DNA of 64,000 nt from Fictibacillus aquaticus (lineage in GTDB: Bacteria; Bacillota; Bacilli; Bacillales; Fictibacillaceae), in the NCBI RefSeq assembly GCF_002245695.1, contig NZ_NOII01000010.1, positions 1 through 64,000 of the forward strand, read 5' to 3'. The notes beneath the pieces are model-generated. The model did no database searches and was not told the DNA's origin. It saw nothing but the letters and a program-made list of their open reading frames with translations. Each line of letters starts with the position of its first letter. Positions within the stretch are counted from its first letter, which is position 1. This document shows positions 7,905 to 17,239 of the stretch, in pieces. The translations under genes and the position numbers were made by a program.

Positions 7905-7942
7905 GCAAAAAAAGACAGAGCGCTCAGCTCTGTCTTTTCTAA
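7905..7942 (-). terminator. Terminator of yhaL
   Basis: AAAAGACAGAGC pairs with GCTCTGTCTTTT; on the minus strand it is followed by a run of T, right after the yhaL stop. Confidence 0.88.
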
Positions 7943-7952
7943 TCCTCGCAAT

Positions 7953-8213
7953 TTAGTTCTCTATCTTCGCTCGTCTTTCTGCGATGCGCTCCATATATAC
8001 TCTGCCTTCTTCTTCAATAAGCTTTAGTTCCTCTTCCCGGTCGACGTAAAAAGCGGTATAACTTCTGTATCCGCTCAGGATAATGCCGCCGAGAACGAAG
8101 TACATCCACCAAGGCGTCGCGTTGAACAGAGCAGCAACAGGCCCTGTGTATTCTTTTAACACAAACGCTGTAATTAAAATTACTCCAAAGAAAAGTGCCG
8201 CGTAACCTTTCAT
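7953..8213 (-). CDS. yhaL: Sporulation protein YhaL-like
   Basis: About 86 residues: two hydrophobic segments, then a highly charged C-terminal helix with EEEGRVYMERIAERRAKIE, the hallmark of YhaL, a small membrane protein linked to sporulation in B. subtilis. In that species it also neighbours prsA. I choose the ATG at 8213 because AAAGGGGTAGGG precedes it; the upstream in-frame ATG at 8231 overlaps this ribosome binding site. Confidence 0.75.
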   Translation of the reverse strand: MKGYAALFFGVILITAFVLKEYTGPVAALFNATPWWMYFVLGGIILSGYRSYTAFYVDREEELKLIEEEGRVYMERIAERRAKIEN

Positions 8214-8276
8214 GTACCCTACCCCTTTCATAAGACAAGCTTTACATTATCCTATGATGGCAAAGCTTTGATTATG

Positions 8277-9581
8277 TCATGTCAGCACTTCAGTTTTGGC
8301 TAATTTTACAGTCTGTTCTTTTCGGTCAAACGCTTTGAACATAAAGTGGTACAGCACTGCGCTCATTAGTGCTAAGAAAACAAGTACGTAAAATGTGTTT
8401 TGGAAACCAATCCACATTGTCATCGGGATCGTAACCGGAGCAATACTGCGGCCGATCGTAAATCGCAGACCTGCTGCCGCAAAATATTGGCCTCTCATAT
8501 GTTCAGGTGCCAGCTTGGAAATAAAACTCTCCTGAATCCCCACAACCATCAGCTCAGCAGCTGTGAAAATAACGATTCCAATGAATAGAAACCAGACAAG
8601 GTCTGTACTTCCAAATACAAACATACCTGCACCGTAAAGGACAGATGACATAACAAATACATTGCCTTCACGGTATTTAGACATCCATTTCGCCATAAAA
8701 ACAGTGAAAAGCGCTACGAGCAAGCCATTGGAAGATACGAGGTAACCGAACAGCTTCTCGCCTGTCAGTGTAAGATCCCAGCTGCCAACAGATAAGAGTG
8801 TCTGCTCCGGTACCTTTTCAGTCGTATACACCGCGATAAGAAGATCCAGCTGCATGAACGTCTGAGCGACAAGTATTCCAGCCACGATAAAGAGCAGGAA
8901 CAGCTTATCAGATGCGATAACACGGTAATCCTTCAACTGGTTCCATACCGCATCGCTCCATTTTCTTGGACTGCTGTCTTCTTGAACAGCTTCGGCAGTA
9001 TCCCTGAGAGGAACCGTTTCCCTTATCATTTTGTCAAGAATAATCGTCAGAATAAAGCTGACGACAAGACAAGCTAGCAGCAAGCCGAAACGGTATTGAA
9101 AGAAAAAGATACTTCCCAATATCGGGCCAAAAACAACAGATATATTAATTGACGTATAGAATACGGCAAATACGCTGCTTCGATGCTTTTCAGGCACGAC
9201 ATCTGCAATCATTGCATGGCTGGCTGGCCAATACAGAGAACCGAAAACACCAAGCGCTGTGAACGCCAAAAAAGTGATGATCGGAGATGTAAACCACGGC
9301 GAGTTAGCCAGAACAAAAAATACAAAGGATACCGTCTGACCGGCTGCTGCAAACACCATCATTTTTTTTCTGCCATAACGGTCTGCACAGTAGCCTCCTA
9401 CTAAGTTGGCAAATACACCAACAAGCTGCGAGGCGACTAGAAGCGCCCCTGCCATCCCCTTTCCTAGCTCATCTGCAAAATAGACGGCCATAAACGGGAA
9501 GTACATCCAAAATAGTACATTAAACGTGAATTCTCCTAAAAGCCGCACTTTAATATTGCGGTCCCAATCTTTCCATTTCAT
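8277..9581 (-). CDS. MFS transporter (drug-efflux type) behind an attenuator
   Basis: A 434-residue major facilitator with about 12 membrane segments. Motif A is visible as GYCADRYGRKKMM between segments 2 and 3, and the substrate class looks like the MdtH/YttB-type efflux proteins. The reading frame continues upstream to 9671, but that extension runs through a terminator hairpin, so I start at the ATG at 9581. The ribosome binding site is poor. A 14-residue leader ORF and a hairpin terminator precede the gene, suggesting translation-linked attenuation. The substrate cannot be told from sequence. Confidence 0.82.
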   Translation of the reverse strand: MKWKDWDRNIKVRLLGEFTFNVLFWMYFPFMAVYFADELGKGMAGALLVASQLVGVFANLVGGYCADRYGRKKMMVFAAAGQTVSFVFFVLANSPWFTSPIITFLAFTALGVFGSLYWPASHAMIADVVPEKHRSSVFAVFYTSINISVVFGPILGSIFFFQYRFGLLLACLVVSFILTIILDKMIRETVPLRDTAEAVQEDSSPRKWSDAVWNQLKDYRVIASDKLFLLFIVAGILVAQTFMQLDLLIAVYTTEKVPEQTLLSVGSWDLTLTGEKLFGYLVSSNGLLVALFTVFMAKWMSKYREGNVFVMSSVLYGAGMFVFGSTDLVWFLFIGIVIFTAAELMVVGIQESFISKLAPEHMRGQYFAAAGLRFTIGRSIAPVTIPMTMWIGFQNTFYVLVFLALMSAVLYHFMFKAFDRKEQTVKLAKTEVLT

Positions 9582-9649
9582 AATGCCACATCCAATCTGT
9601 TTTTTTCCAATAAGCATCTTCTCAGGGGAAACAGCAGCGGAAGGCACAC

Positions 9650-9697
9650 AAAAAAACCTATAGCACCGCAAAGATATCCCTGCGCGGACTATAGGCT
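9650..9697 (-). terminator. Leader terminator upstream of the MFS gene
   Basis: On the minus strand CCTATAGTCCGC pairs with GCGGTGCTATAGG and is followed by TTTTTTTG. It lies between the leader ORF (9793-9837) and the MFS start (9581), the position of an attenuator. Confidence 0.75.
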
Positions 9698-9792
9698 TTA
9701 GAAAAAGACTATCGTACGTCAGGAAATCAGCTGTTCAAGAGAAGATGGATCAAACAAACATAAATAGACCTCAACCATAATATGGTTAAGAA

Positions 9793-9837
9793 TTATTTAG
9801 TCTGATTGCGCACCTTTCCTTGAACAATGATTTCCAT
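9793..9837 (-). CDS. 14-residue leader peptide
   Basis: The ORF reads MEIIVQGKVRNQTK and stops. It has a strong ribosome binding site (AGGAGG, eight bases before the ATG) and lies between a promoter-like sequence and the terminator at 9650-9697. This matches the layout of leader peptides that sense ribosome-stalling antibiotics. A palindrome AACCATAATATGGTT at about 9774-9788 just downstream of the stop could take part in alternative folding. The peptide itself is not one I recognise. Confidence 0.55.
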   Translation of the reverse strand: MEIIVQGKVRNQTK

Positions 9838-9872
9838 GATAACAGCCTCCTGTAAATTCAAAATCTATTTCC

Positions 9873-9901
9873 AATTTAACACTAATTCCCATAAAATGCA
9901 A
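9873..9901 (-). promoter_or_regulatory. Sigma-A-type promoter of leader ORF and MFS gene
   Basis: On the minus strand TTGCAT, 17 bases, TAAATT, ending 35 bases before the leader ATG. It abuts the stop codon of yhaM. Confidence 0.5.
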
Positions 9902-10861
9902 TTACTTTCCTACAGGTTCCTTCTGAAATGACGGTTTATACATCGAACGGTTTTCTAGCGCAAACACTTTTTCTGTAAACTCGCCTGGCTCTGTCTTATT
10001 TAACACGCGGTCCATCATATTCATCCTTGCATCAAAATTGTCAATCATATGAAGAATTTCAGCCTCGCGGATCATCGGCGCTTTCGGGCTGCCCCACTCG
10101 GGCTTGCTATGGTGGCTTAGTACTAGATGCTGAAGCACAGTAACTTCTTCACCGTCGATTTCGAGTTCTCTGGCTGCCTGTCCGATTTCGTTAACCATGA
10201 TGGAAATATGGCCTAAAAGCTTGCCTTCGAGTGTGTAGCTTGCCGCAACCGGCCCTGAAAGCTCAATGACTTTTCCAAGATCGTGCAGGATGATGCCTGA
10301 ATAAAGCAGGTCAGTATCCAGCGAAGGATAAAGCTTGGATAAAGCCTTTGCGAGGTCAAGCATCGAGACGACATGGTATGCGAGACCCGACACGAACTCA
10401 TGATGATTCTTAACCGCAGCGGGATACTCAAAGAACGCAGTCTGATGCTTTTTCAATAGATGGCGTGTGAGGCGCTGAATATTTGGGTTCTTCATTTCAA
10501 AAATGTACTTGGTCACTGCTTCACCCATTGTCTCTTGTGACAACGGAGCCGTTTCAAGAAAATCGCTCATCTTAACTCCGTCAAGCTCTGTTGCTGGGCG
10601 AATAGCTTTGAGCTTCATCTGTGACTTTCCGCGATAGCTTCCCATCTCACCGCCGATGCGGACGATCGATTGAGGTATGTAGATTTCTTCATCCTCAGGT
10701 GAACAGTCCCAAAGCTTTGCCTCCACGTCACCGGTCTGATCCTGAAGATGAATGGTCATAAAAGGTTTTCCATTGCTGGCAACGCCCTTAACGGCAGATT
10801 TAATCAGGAAAAATCCGTCTACCGCTTCTCCGACTTTATAAAATGCAATACCTTTTTTCAT
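9902..10861 (-). CDS. yhaM: 3'-5' exoribonuclease YhaM
   Basis: A 319-residue nuclease that trims RNA and single-stranded DNA from the 3' end. An OB-fold nucleic-acid-binding domain occupies about residues 10-95 and a metal-binding HD domain about 150-290, with conserved His in the NHHEF/AYH region and the LHDLGK motif (His-Asp at about 193-194). Length equals B. subtilis YhaM (314). The ATG follows GGAGGCGGAGCG. In B. subtilis it is the last gene of the yhaONM cluster; here a two-component system and an MFS gene separate it from yhaN. Confidence 0.94.
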   Translation of the reverse strand: MKKGIAFYKVGEAVDGFFLIKSAVKGVASNGKPFMTIHLQDQTGDVEAKLWDCSPEDEEIYIPQSIVRIGGEMGSYRGKSQMKLKAIRPATELDGVKMSDFLETAPLSQETMGEAVTKYIFEMKNPNIQRLTRHLLKKHQTAFFEYPAAVKNHHEFVSGLAYHVVSMLDLAKALSKLYPSLDTDLLYSGIILHDLGKVIELSGPVAASYTLEGKLLGHISIMVNEIGQAARELEIDGEEVTVLQHLVLSHHSKPEWGSPKAPMIREAEILHMIDNFDARMNMMDRVLNKTEPGEFTEKVFALENRSMYKPSFQKEPVGK

Positions 10862-10918
10862 CGCTCCGCCTCCGATAATTCAATCTTTATATAAAGTATA
10901 TCACAGCCAGCGAACAGG

Positions 10919-12130
10919 CTACGAATGAATACTCCCCGCCATTTCTTCCTCTTTTTTCCGCGAACCCCACACTTTCATCGCGAGAAGAGTGATGATCATC
11001 AGTATTGCTCCGAACCAATACGGCCATTCCATATGAAGCTCAAACAGAGCACCTGCGACAATCGGTCCGATCGCGTTGCCAAGACTGAAAAACGAGTTGT
11101 TCAATCCCATGATCATCCCTTGCTCTGTGCCCGCCATCTTGGATATAAGAGAATTGACTGCCGGCCTGACTATTGAGTTGCCGAGGAAGAACAAGCTGAC
11201 CGTCAGCAGTACGGTGAGATAGCTTCCTGCAAATGTCATGAGCACAAAGCCGCCGGCACTGACAAGAAGGGCTCCTGTCACCACTTTGCTGTCTCCAAAC
11301 GTTCGAGTCAGACGGCCAACGAGCGTCCCCTGCGCTATCGCACCAATAATACCAGTCGCCGCAACGAGGATTCCAACCTCACTCGGACCATAACCAAACT
11401 TTTTAAGCATATAAAAGCCGAAAATAGCCTGAAAGTTTGTGAGTGCAAAGCTGATGACAAACACAAGAATAAGCAGAAAACCGAGCGGTCCTTTCAGGGC
11501 CGATACCATGTTTGACAGCATGCTCGTTTTCTTTTTGTTCTTTGCCTTTGCTTTTTCTTCTTCACTTAAGGATTCGGAAAGCAGAAACAGTGACACAAGC
11601 CCTCCAACTATTGCAGCGAAACCTGCTGCAAAGAACGGATAGCTCAGATTATATTCTGCAAGCCATCCGCCAATTCCAGGTCCGATGACGATTCCAAGTG
11701 CCATCGCTGCACCAATCATCCCCATTCCTTTCCCGCGGTCTTCTTCCGTAGTTACATCTGCAACATAGGCCATGGCAGTCGGCATCAGTGCAGATCCAAA
11801 AATTCCTGCTATCGCACGTGACAGGAATAGCATCCATAAGTCCGTTGCAAAAGCAAAAATGAATTCTCCTGCCGCAAAACCGAACATACCAAGTGCAACG
11901 AGCGGTTTGCGTCCGTACTTGTCTGAAAGACGCCCCCATACAGGAGCGAACAGGAATTGCATAAAAGCAAATATAGCGATTAAGAGCCCAAGCTCCCTGC
12001 CAGAAGCCTGAAATTCTTCGATGTAATACGGCAGGATTGGAATGACCAGTCCGATTCCTACCATGATAATAAACAGATTAAACATTAGCACTGCGAGAGG
12101 CGCTTTGCGCGGATTTCTATTAGCAGCCAT
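10919..12130 (-). CDS. Bmr/NorA-type MFS multidrug efflux transporter
   Basis: A 403-residue drug:H+ antiporter with about 12 membrane segments. Motif A GRLSDKYGRKP follows segment 2, and the motif C-like glycine-rich GIVIGPGIGGWLAE in segment 5 marks the efflux (antiporter) subfamily. Its ATG overlaps the stop of the sensor kinase gene by one base (TAATG), so translation is coupled and the kinase pair very probably co-expresses or controls it. The substrate is unknown. Confidence 0.88.
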   Translation of the reverse strand: MAANRNPRKAPLAVLMFNLFIIMVGIGLVIPILPYYIEEFQASGRELGLLIAIFAFMQFLFAPVWGRLSDKYGRKPLVALGMFGFAAGEFIFAFATDLWMLFLSRAIAGIFGSALMPTAMAYVADVTTEEDRGKGMGMIGAAMALGIVIGPGIGGWLAEYNLSYPFFAAGFAAIVGGLVSLFLLSESLSEEEKAKAKNKKKTSMLSNMVSALKGPLGFLLILVFVISFALTNFQAIFGFYMLKKFGYGPSEVGILVAATGIIGAIAQGTLVGRLTRTFGDSKVVTGALLVSAGGFVLMTFAGSYLTVLLTVSLFFLGNSIVRPAVNSLISKMAGTEQGMIMGLNNSFFSLGNAIGPIVAGALFELHMEWPYWFGAILMIITLLAMKVWGSRKKEEEMAGSIHS

Positions 12131-13500
12131 TATTTAATTTCCTCTCTGTCAGACTGTACGAAAGGAACGGTAATACGGAAAACAACACCGTGTTCTGTAT
12201 TTAGTGCATCAGCCGTTCCGCCGTGCAATTCTGCAATTCTTTTTACTATAGCAAGCCCGAGCCCGAACTGGCCTTTGCTTCCCTTCCTAAACGGCTGAAA
12301 AAGCTCCTCTGTCTGAACAGATGTAAGTTTCTCGCCGTCATTAAACACTTGAGCGGTCAGCACTCCGCTGCTGATTTCGGCTTTTATAAGGATTGAGGCG
12401 CGTGCATAGCGGATCGCGTTCTGCACAAGGTTTTCGAGCAGAATGGTCCACTGCTCTCTGTCTCCCATAAAATGTACGTCCTCACCTTCAGCATGAAAAG
12501 AAATATCTTCACGCAAGTATTGAAAACGTTCAATGATTTCTTCGCATAAATCGCCAAACCTTAAATCCTCTTTTTCTAATGCATCGAACTTTACTGCATC
12601 CAGCTTTGTATAATAAAGCATATTTTGCACTCTTTTTTCCATCCGCTTCGTCTCGCCTAAAATAACATCCATCATCCCTTCAACATTTGTCTTCGGGAGG
12701 ATGCCGTCCTTAACAGACTGAGCGTAGCTTTTGATCGTCATGAGCGGTGTCTTCAGTTCGTGAGATGCATGCTGGATGAACGTTTTTTGTGCAGCATCAT
12801 GGCGGAGAAGGTTCTGTCTCATTTTTTCAAATTGAAGAGACAGGACTTTAAATTCATCTTCGCTCTTCCAATAAAACTGTTCCTGCCAGTTGCGCTGTGC
12901 GATCTGTTCGAACCGTCTTCCTAAAATTTTAAGAGGAGAACGCAAGTACCTTGCCAGCCAGATTGCTGGTATGACAGCTAGCAGTCCTGTGAGCAGGAGA
13001 ATAATAACTAGGCGCTGCCAGAGGCGGTTAACCATGTGGTCACGGTACGTATCCCACATATACGAGATATAGTAGACGTTCTCACCCGAATCGCCTCTGT
13101 CACTCTTTGAAATCACATAGAACAGAACAGCTCCGCGGTATGTAAGTTCATAGTGGCCGCGATCTTTTTTCTGCTTATACGCTTTTTTCCCCATCTCTGC
13201 CAAGACGTTTTCTGGTACAAGGTCTCCTTTTCTCTCGTAATACTGGTTGATGAGCATAATGTGTCCGACAGAACGAGAGGCATTGCGCCTCTCGATAAAA
13301 TCAATCGATTTATCAAGGTTCCGCTCAGCCGCTTGCGGATCGCTGAGGCGTTCTTGTTCGGCTTCTATTATGCGGTACGTCTCGTCTGTCATTGTGTCCT
13401 TGATGGACAATGGATAGAGGACTGCTGTCAGCACACCGACCGTCATTAGTAAAAGAGCGAATGACAGCCAGATTCGCTGTGTCAAGGTAAGCGAAATCAT
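12130..13500 (-). CDS. cssS: Sensor histidine kinase, CssS-like
   Basis: A 456-residue membrane kinase. One segment lies at about 11-30, an extracellular sensor domain to about 160, and a second segment at about 163-185 ending IPAIWLARYL as I recall for B. subtilis CssS. HAMP follows, then the phospho-acceptor in HELKTPL (His 247) and an ATPase domain with N box (ENLVQNAIRYA) and G box (FGLGLAIVKR). CssS senses misfolded secreted protein. The gene overlaps the regulator by four bases (ATGA). It is placed next to an MFS pump rather than htrB, so the signal may differ. Confidence 0.78.
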   Translation of the reverse strand: MISLTLTQRIWLSFALLLMTVGVLTAVLYPLSIKDTMTDETYRIIEAEQERLSDPQAAERNLDKSIDFIERRNASRSVGHIMLINQYYERKGDLVPENVLAEMGKKAYKQKKDRGHYELTYRGAVLFYVISKSDRGDSGENVYYISYMWDTYRDHMVNRLWQRLVIILLLTGLLAVIPAIWLARYLRSPLKILGRRFEQIAQRNWQEQFYWKSEDEFKVLSLQFEKMRQNLLRHDAAQKTFIQHASHELKTPLMTIKSYAQSVKDGILPKTNVEGMMDVILGETKRMEKRVQNMLYYTKLDAVKFDALEKEDLRFGDLCEEIIERFQYLREDISFHAEGEDVHFMGDREQWTILLENLVQNAIRYARASILIKAEISSGVLTAQVFNDGEKLTSVQTEELFQPFRKGSKGQFGLGLAIVKRIAELHGGTADALNTEHGVVFRITVPFVQSDREEIK

Positions 13501-14168
13501 GTCGGGACGATCCTGTATCCCGCTCCATACACTGTCTCAAGGTTTACTCGCGGTAATTTTTTTCTGATCCTTCTTATCACATCATCGACCGCACGCTCTG
13601 AGCCAAAATAATCCTCTCCCCAAACCGAGTGAAGGATCTCATCTCTCGTTCGGGCTTGTCCTTTATTTTCTATCAAGTACAGCAGTACATCCATCTCTTT
13701 AGATGTCAGGCTGATAGGCTCGTTGTCTCTCGTAATCTTTCTTGCCGCAAGATCGATTGTATAGCCCGTCACCTCAATCGTTTTTGGCATAACACCGCCT
13801 TGTTCATACACTCTTGACAGAAGCTTTCTCGCTCTTATAACCAGCTCACGAGGGAGAAATGGTTTTGCTAGGTAATCGTCTCCGCCAAGCTCCAGTCCGA
13901 CAATGCGGTCAAGATCCTGATCGCGCGCCGATATGAAGATGACAGGGACATCCCCCTTCTTTTTTATCTCCTTAATGAGTTCATAACCGTCCATCCCCGG
14001 AAGCATTATGTCCAGCACCCATAAATGCGGGGACTTTGTTTCAGATAAGAGCGCATCTTCGCCATTATGATAGAGACAGACCTCCCAGCCTTCCCTTTCC
14101 ATGTATGCCTGGAGAACGTGCCCTAAGTCTATTTCATCCTCTACTAAAACAATCCTGTATGGCTGCAA
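13497..14168 (-). CDS. cssR: OmpR-type response regulator, CssR-like
   Basis: A 223-residue regulator: receiver domain with phospho-acceptor Asp 53 in SPHLWVLDIMLPGMDGY, the signalling Thr/Ser position in FISARD, Lys in LAKPF, and a winged-helix C-terminal domain ending VYGAGYRI. The PHLW-LDIMLP and DGYELIKEIK stretches closely resemble B. subtilis CssR as I remember it. Translation starts at a TTG at 14168 behind AAGGAGGCG. It lies 62 bases downstream of yhaN, with no terminator in between, so it may be part of a long yhaO-to-yhaM transcript. Confidence 0.78.
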   Translation of the reverse strand: MQPYRIVLVEDEIDLGHVLQAYMEREGWEVCLYHNGEDALLSETKSPHLWVLDIMLPGMDGYELIKEIKKKGDVPVIFISARDQDLDRIVGLELGGDDYLAKPFLPRELVIRARKLLSRVYEQGGVMPKTIEVTGYTIDLAARKITRDNEPISLTSKEMDVLLYLIENKGQARTRDEILHSVWGEDYFGSERAVDDVIRRIRKKLPRVNLETVYGAGYRIVPT

Positions 14169-14230
14169 CCTACATCGCCTCCTTACTAGCTGTATGCAAT
14201 GACAGCCTTAAATTAGGCTCGTCAAACGTA

Positions 14231-17215
14231 TTATACTGCAGATTTCACATTCAAATCATACACCTTTTTGTGAGAAAAAACTTCCATTACGTGTTCATGG
14301 CATGTAAAATACAAAACTTGGCGTTCCCTTGCAATGTTCTTTATCAAGCCAGCTGCCTGCCTGGTCCTCTTTTTATCAAAATTCACGGTAATATCATCCA
14401 TTACCATGAGCATTTTCAAATCACCTGAATGTATGGCAAGTGCTGCCCTGATGCAAAGATAGAGCAGTTCCGCTGTCCCTTTGCTTAGTTCTGCTGGCGA
14501 AAATCTTGTATTCTTCTGATCTTGTACATATAGCAATCCATCCTGATTCAGGTTCACGCTCGTATAACGATTTTGGGATGCCTCTGCAAAGAGCTTTGAC
14601 GTTTCTTCCAGCACAGCCGGCAATTTCTCTGTCCTGTACTTCTCCCGTGTTTTCATTATGGCAGCATGCGTGATTTTATAGACAGCATACTCTTTTGCAA
14701 GGTTTCCAAGCTCGCTCTTCAGCTGCTGAAATTTATGGACAGCAGCTGAATATGTGCCATCCTCAAGCAGCATTTTCATTTCATAATCAAGCTGTGAACA
14801 TTCATCGCTCAGCATATTCTTCTCTTTTTTCCACAGTGAAAGCATCTCTTTCATCTGCTCAAGCTCGCTAACTAGTTTTGCCGGTTCAAGAAGCACTGCT
14901 TCAGCCATGTCTTTTATTTGATATTCATCATAGCCAAGCGATGCGAGGTGCAGACTTGCCTCTTTAAACGTCTGTTTATGAGCAAAGTATGATTCATATG
15001 CCCGTGCGGCAGTGTAAAATTCGTTTTCATCAATGCATCTTGCTGCTGTCAGAAGTCTTTTTGTTTCTTCTTCTATCTTTTTTAGCCTGTTCGTAATTTC
15101 TGCTGAACGTTCTGCAAAAGACTGATTTTGCCTCTCCATCTCTCTCAGCCGTTCATCAGACTTTTCCTTTTTATTCAGCAGATCATTCATTTCTTTCAGA
15201 AGAAACCCTGGATCATTTCCCTTTAAGCCTGCCTCCTCTGCTGCCCGAAACACCCTTCTCTCAAAAGAAGCCGTATTTTCAGCCAGTTTGTGAAGCTTTA
15301 CGTTAATCCGGTCTGCTTCTTCGTATAAATTTTTCACTTTTCCTAAAACATCAAGAATACCCGCGGTGAACAGCATATGAGGCGCACCGTTCCAACCGAA
15401 GTCCTGCATCCAAGTATCAGCCTCTTGATAGAGGCGATGTTCTTTTAGTTCAATTTGATCAAGTGCATGTGCAATCTCGTGATAATTTTTTTCTTCCTCT
15501 TCCAGTTCACGCAGAGCAAGTTCCCATTGCGAACGTCTCCTCTCTTCGTCTTCAAGCACCTGCAGCCAGTCTTCCGTGTTTAGGGAGTCGCTTTCAGAAT
15601 TCTTATAGCGCCTCAGCTTTTCTTCTTCTTTTTGCAAAGAGAGTACATACCGCTTCTTTTTAAAATAGTCAGCTGCTAAAAAAGCTCCTGTGAAAAGCAG
15701 CAGCAGTGCGGGATAGAATAGGATATCAGAAGTGAAAACAGCGGCTGCAGTCATAAGAACTCCTAGTAAGAGGCAGGCGGCTATCCACTTTATGCCTTGT
15801 TTATAGCTGCTTTTGTTCTTTTCAGTCTTAAGCAGCCTAGTCACATACTCGTATTCTGCGGTGAGCTCTGCTTCCTTAGAAGAGTTCATTCTATTTTGAA
15901 AAAACGCCTGTCTCTTTTCAACAAGCTTTTCTCTGTCTTCATCCGGCATAAGCTTTAAACGAAGCTCTTCCTCTTTCATCTCTGCTTCTTCAAGATTCTT
16001 ACGAGACCTTTCCAGCTGATCATCAAGTATTTCTTTTCTTTGCTGAAGCTGCTGAAGATTGTTAAACATCTGCATCCAGCTATTTTTTGCGGCAAGTGTA
16101 AGAATAAGTGACTGCACTTTCTCTTTAGTCCATTCTCCCCCAGCTTCTTTACTGATTTCCCATACAGATCGGCCGTTTTCAGCAAGCGCCGCATGCAGCG
16201 TTTCAGCTTCTTCTTTCATCAGCTTGTACCGGTGATACTGTTCACCCATCAATCTGATTTCATCTTCATTGCCTGTAATGTATTTATTCTTTGATGGATC
16301 TGTCTCTTGCCGTATCGCATCCATTTTTTCCTTAAGATAACCAAGCTCCCCTTCCATAGATACAGCCTGCGCTCTCCATGCTTCATACCTTCTCAATCCA
16401 TCCTCAGGAAAAAAATGATCACCTGTCTCGGCTATATATCGGCCGCTTTCGCTCCACTTTTGCAGAACGGGCTCGAGTTCCATCCACTTGTTTAAACGTC
16501 CGATCTCTTTTTCTGCTTCTGTAATCCTCTGCAGCAGCTCTCCTTTTGCGGCTGATTTCTGTTCCTTTTCTCTCAGCAGCATAGCGTAGCTTTCATTCTT
16601 TTTTTTCCATTTTGCCAGGTTTTCCTCTGCATCCTTCAGCTCAGCAATCTTGCTGTTTATTAAAGGTTTCCTTCCTCCTGGTTTAAACAGTGTGCTCCAT
16701 TTTCTTTCGAGCCGTCCTTCTAACGCAGAAAGATTTTCCCCTCCTGTCATCCCAGCTCCTAATAGAAAATCCCCAAGTTCTTTTTCACTCATAAGATCGA
16801 GCTGCTGAAGACCATCGAGTCCGAAGCTGAAAATCCCTTGAAAGAAAGATTTATCTAATCCGTTCAGCCAGGTTTTTAAAAAATCTTCTCCATGCGTTTC
16901 ACCGTTTTCCAGGTATACCGTTACATCTCCCGCAGCCTTCGAACTGTCTACCCGTTCAACAGTTACATCTCCCCAAGCAGCATCGTAAAAGACAATCTTT
17001 CCGCCCCGCCTGCCTCCATCTTTCGGTTCATAGCGACTTCCGCTCTGCGTTCTGCCTGAAAATCCAAATAAAACGGCTGTTATGAACTGCATAATGGTTG
17101 TTTTCCCTGCCTCATTCTCACCGTAAAAAACGTTCAGTCCCGCTGATAAATCCTTTGCTTCCCACTGCTTCATCCCGCCAAATTGGTAGATATACAGATG
17201 TTTAATGGATACCAT
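14231..17215 (-). CDS. yhaN: SbcC/Rad50-like AAA ATPase YhaN
   Basis: A 994-residue SMC-like ATPase. Walker A GENEAGKTT is at about 32-40. Long coiled coils surround a central pair of hydrophobic segments at about residues 465-510, an unusual feature shared with B. subtilis YhaN (963 residues). The C-terminal lobe carries an SKGTAELLYL signature and Walker B LMVMDD. With YhaO it should form an Mre11/Rad50-like nuclease complex, probably near the membrane because of the inner segments. The ATG follows GAGGAGGAAGACAGGG and lies 24 bases after the yhaO stop. Confidence 0.9.
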   Translation of the reverse strand: MVSIKHLYIYQFGGMKQWEAKDLSAGLNVFYGENEAGKTTIMQFITAVLFGFSGRTQSGSRYEPKDGGRRGGKIVFYDAAWGDVTVERVDSSKAAGDVTVYLENGETHGEDFLKTWLNGLDKSFFQGIFSFGLDGLQQLDLMSEKELGDFLLGAGMTGGENLSALEGRLERKWSTLFKPGGRKPLINSKIAELKDAEENLAKWKKKNESYAMLLREKEQKSAAKGELLQRITEAEKEIGRLNKWMELEPVLQKWSESGRYIAETGDHFFPEDGLRRYEAWRAQAVSMEGELGYLKEKMDAIRQETDPSKNKYITGNEDEIRLMGEQYHRYKLMKEEAETLHAALAENGRSVWEISKEAGGEWTKEKVQSLILTLAAKNSWMQMFNNLQQLQQRKEILDDQLERSRKNLEEAEMKEEELRLKLMPDEDREKLVEKRQAFFQNRMNSSKEAELTAEYEYVTRLLKTEKNKSSYKQGIKWIAACLLLGVLMTAAAVFTSDILFYPALLLLFTGAFLAADYFKKKRYVLSLQKEEEKLRRYKNSESDSLNTEDWLQVLEDEERRRSQWELALRELEEEEKNYHEIAHALDQIELKEHRLYQEADTWMQDFGWNGAPHMLFTAGILDVLGKVKNLYEEADRINVKLHKLAENTASFERRVFRAAEEAGLKGNDPGFLLKEMNDLLNKKEKSDERLREMERQNQSFAERSAEITNRLKKIEEETKRLLTAARCIDENEFYTAARAYESYFAHKQTFKEASLHLASLGYDEYQIKDMAEAVLLEPAKLVSELEQMKEMLSLWKKEKNMLSDECSQLDYEMKMLLEDGTYSAAVHKFQQLKSELGNLAKEYAVYKITHAAIMKTREKYRTEKLPAVLEETSKLFAEASQNRYTSVNLNQDGLLYVQDQKNTRFSPAELSKGTAELLYLCIRAALAIHSGDLKMLMVMDDITVNFDKKRTRQAAGLIKNIARERQVLYFTCHEHVMEVFSHKKVYDLNVKSAV

Positions 17216-17239
17216 CCCTGTCTTCCTCCTCTCCTGTTT

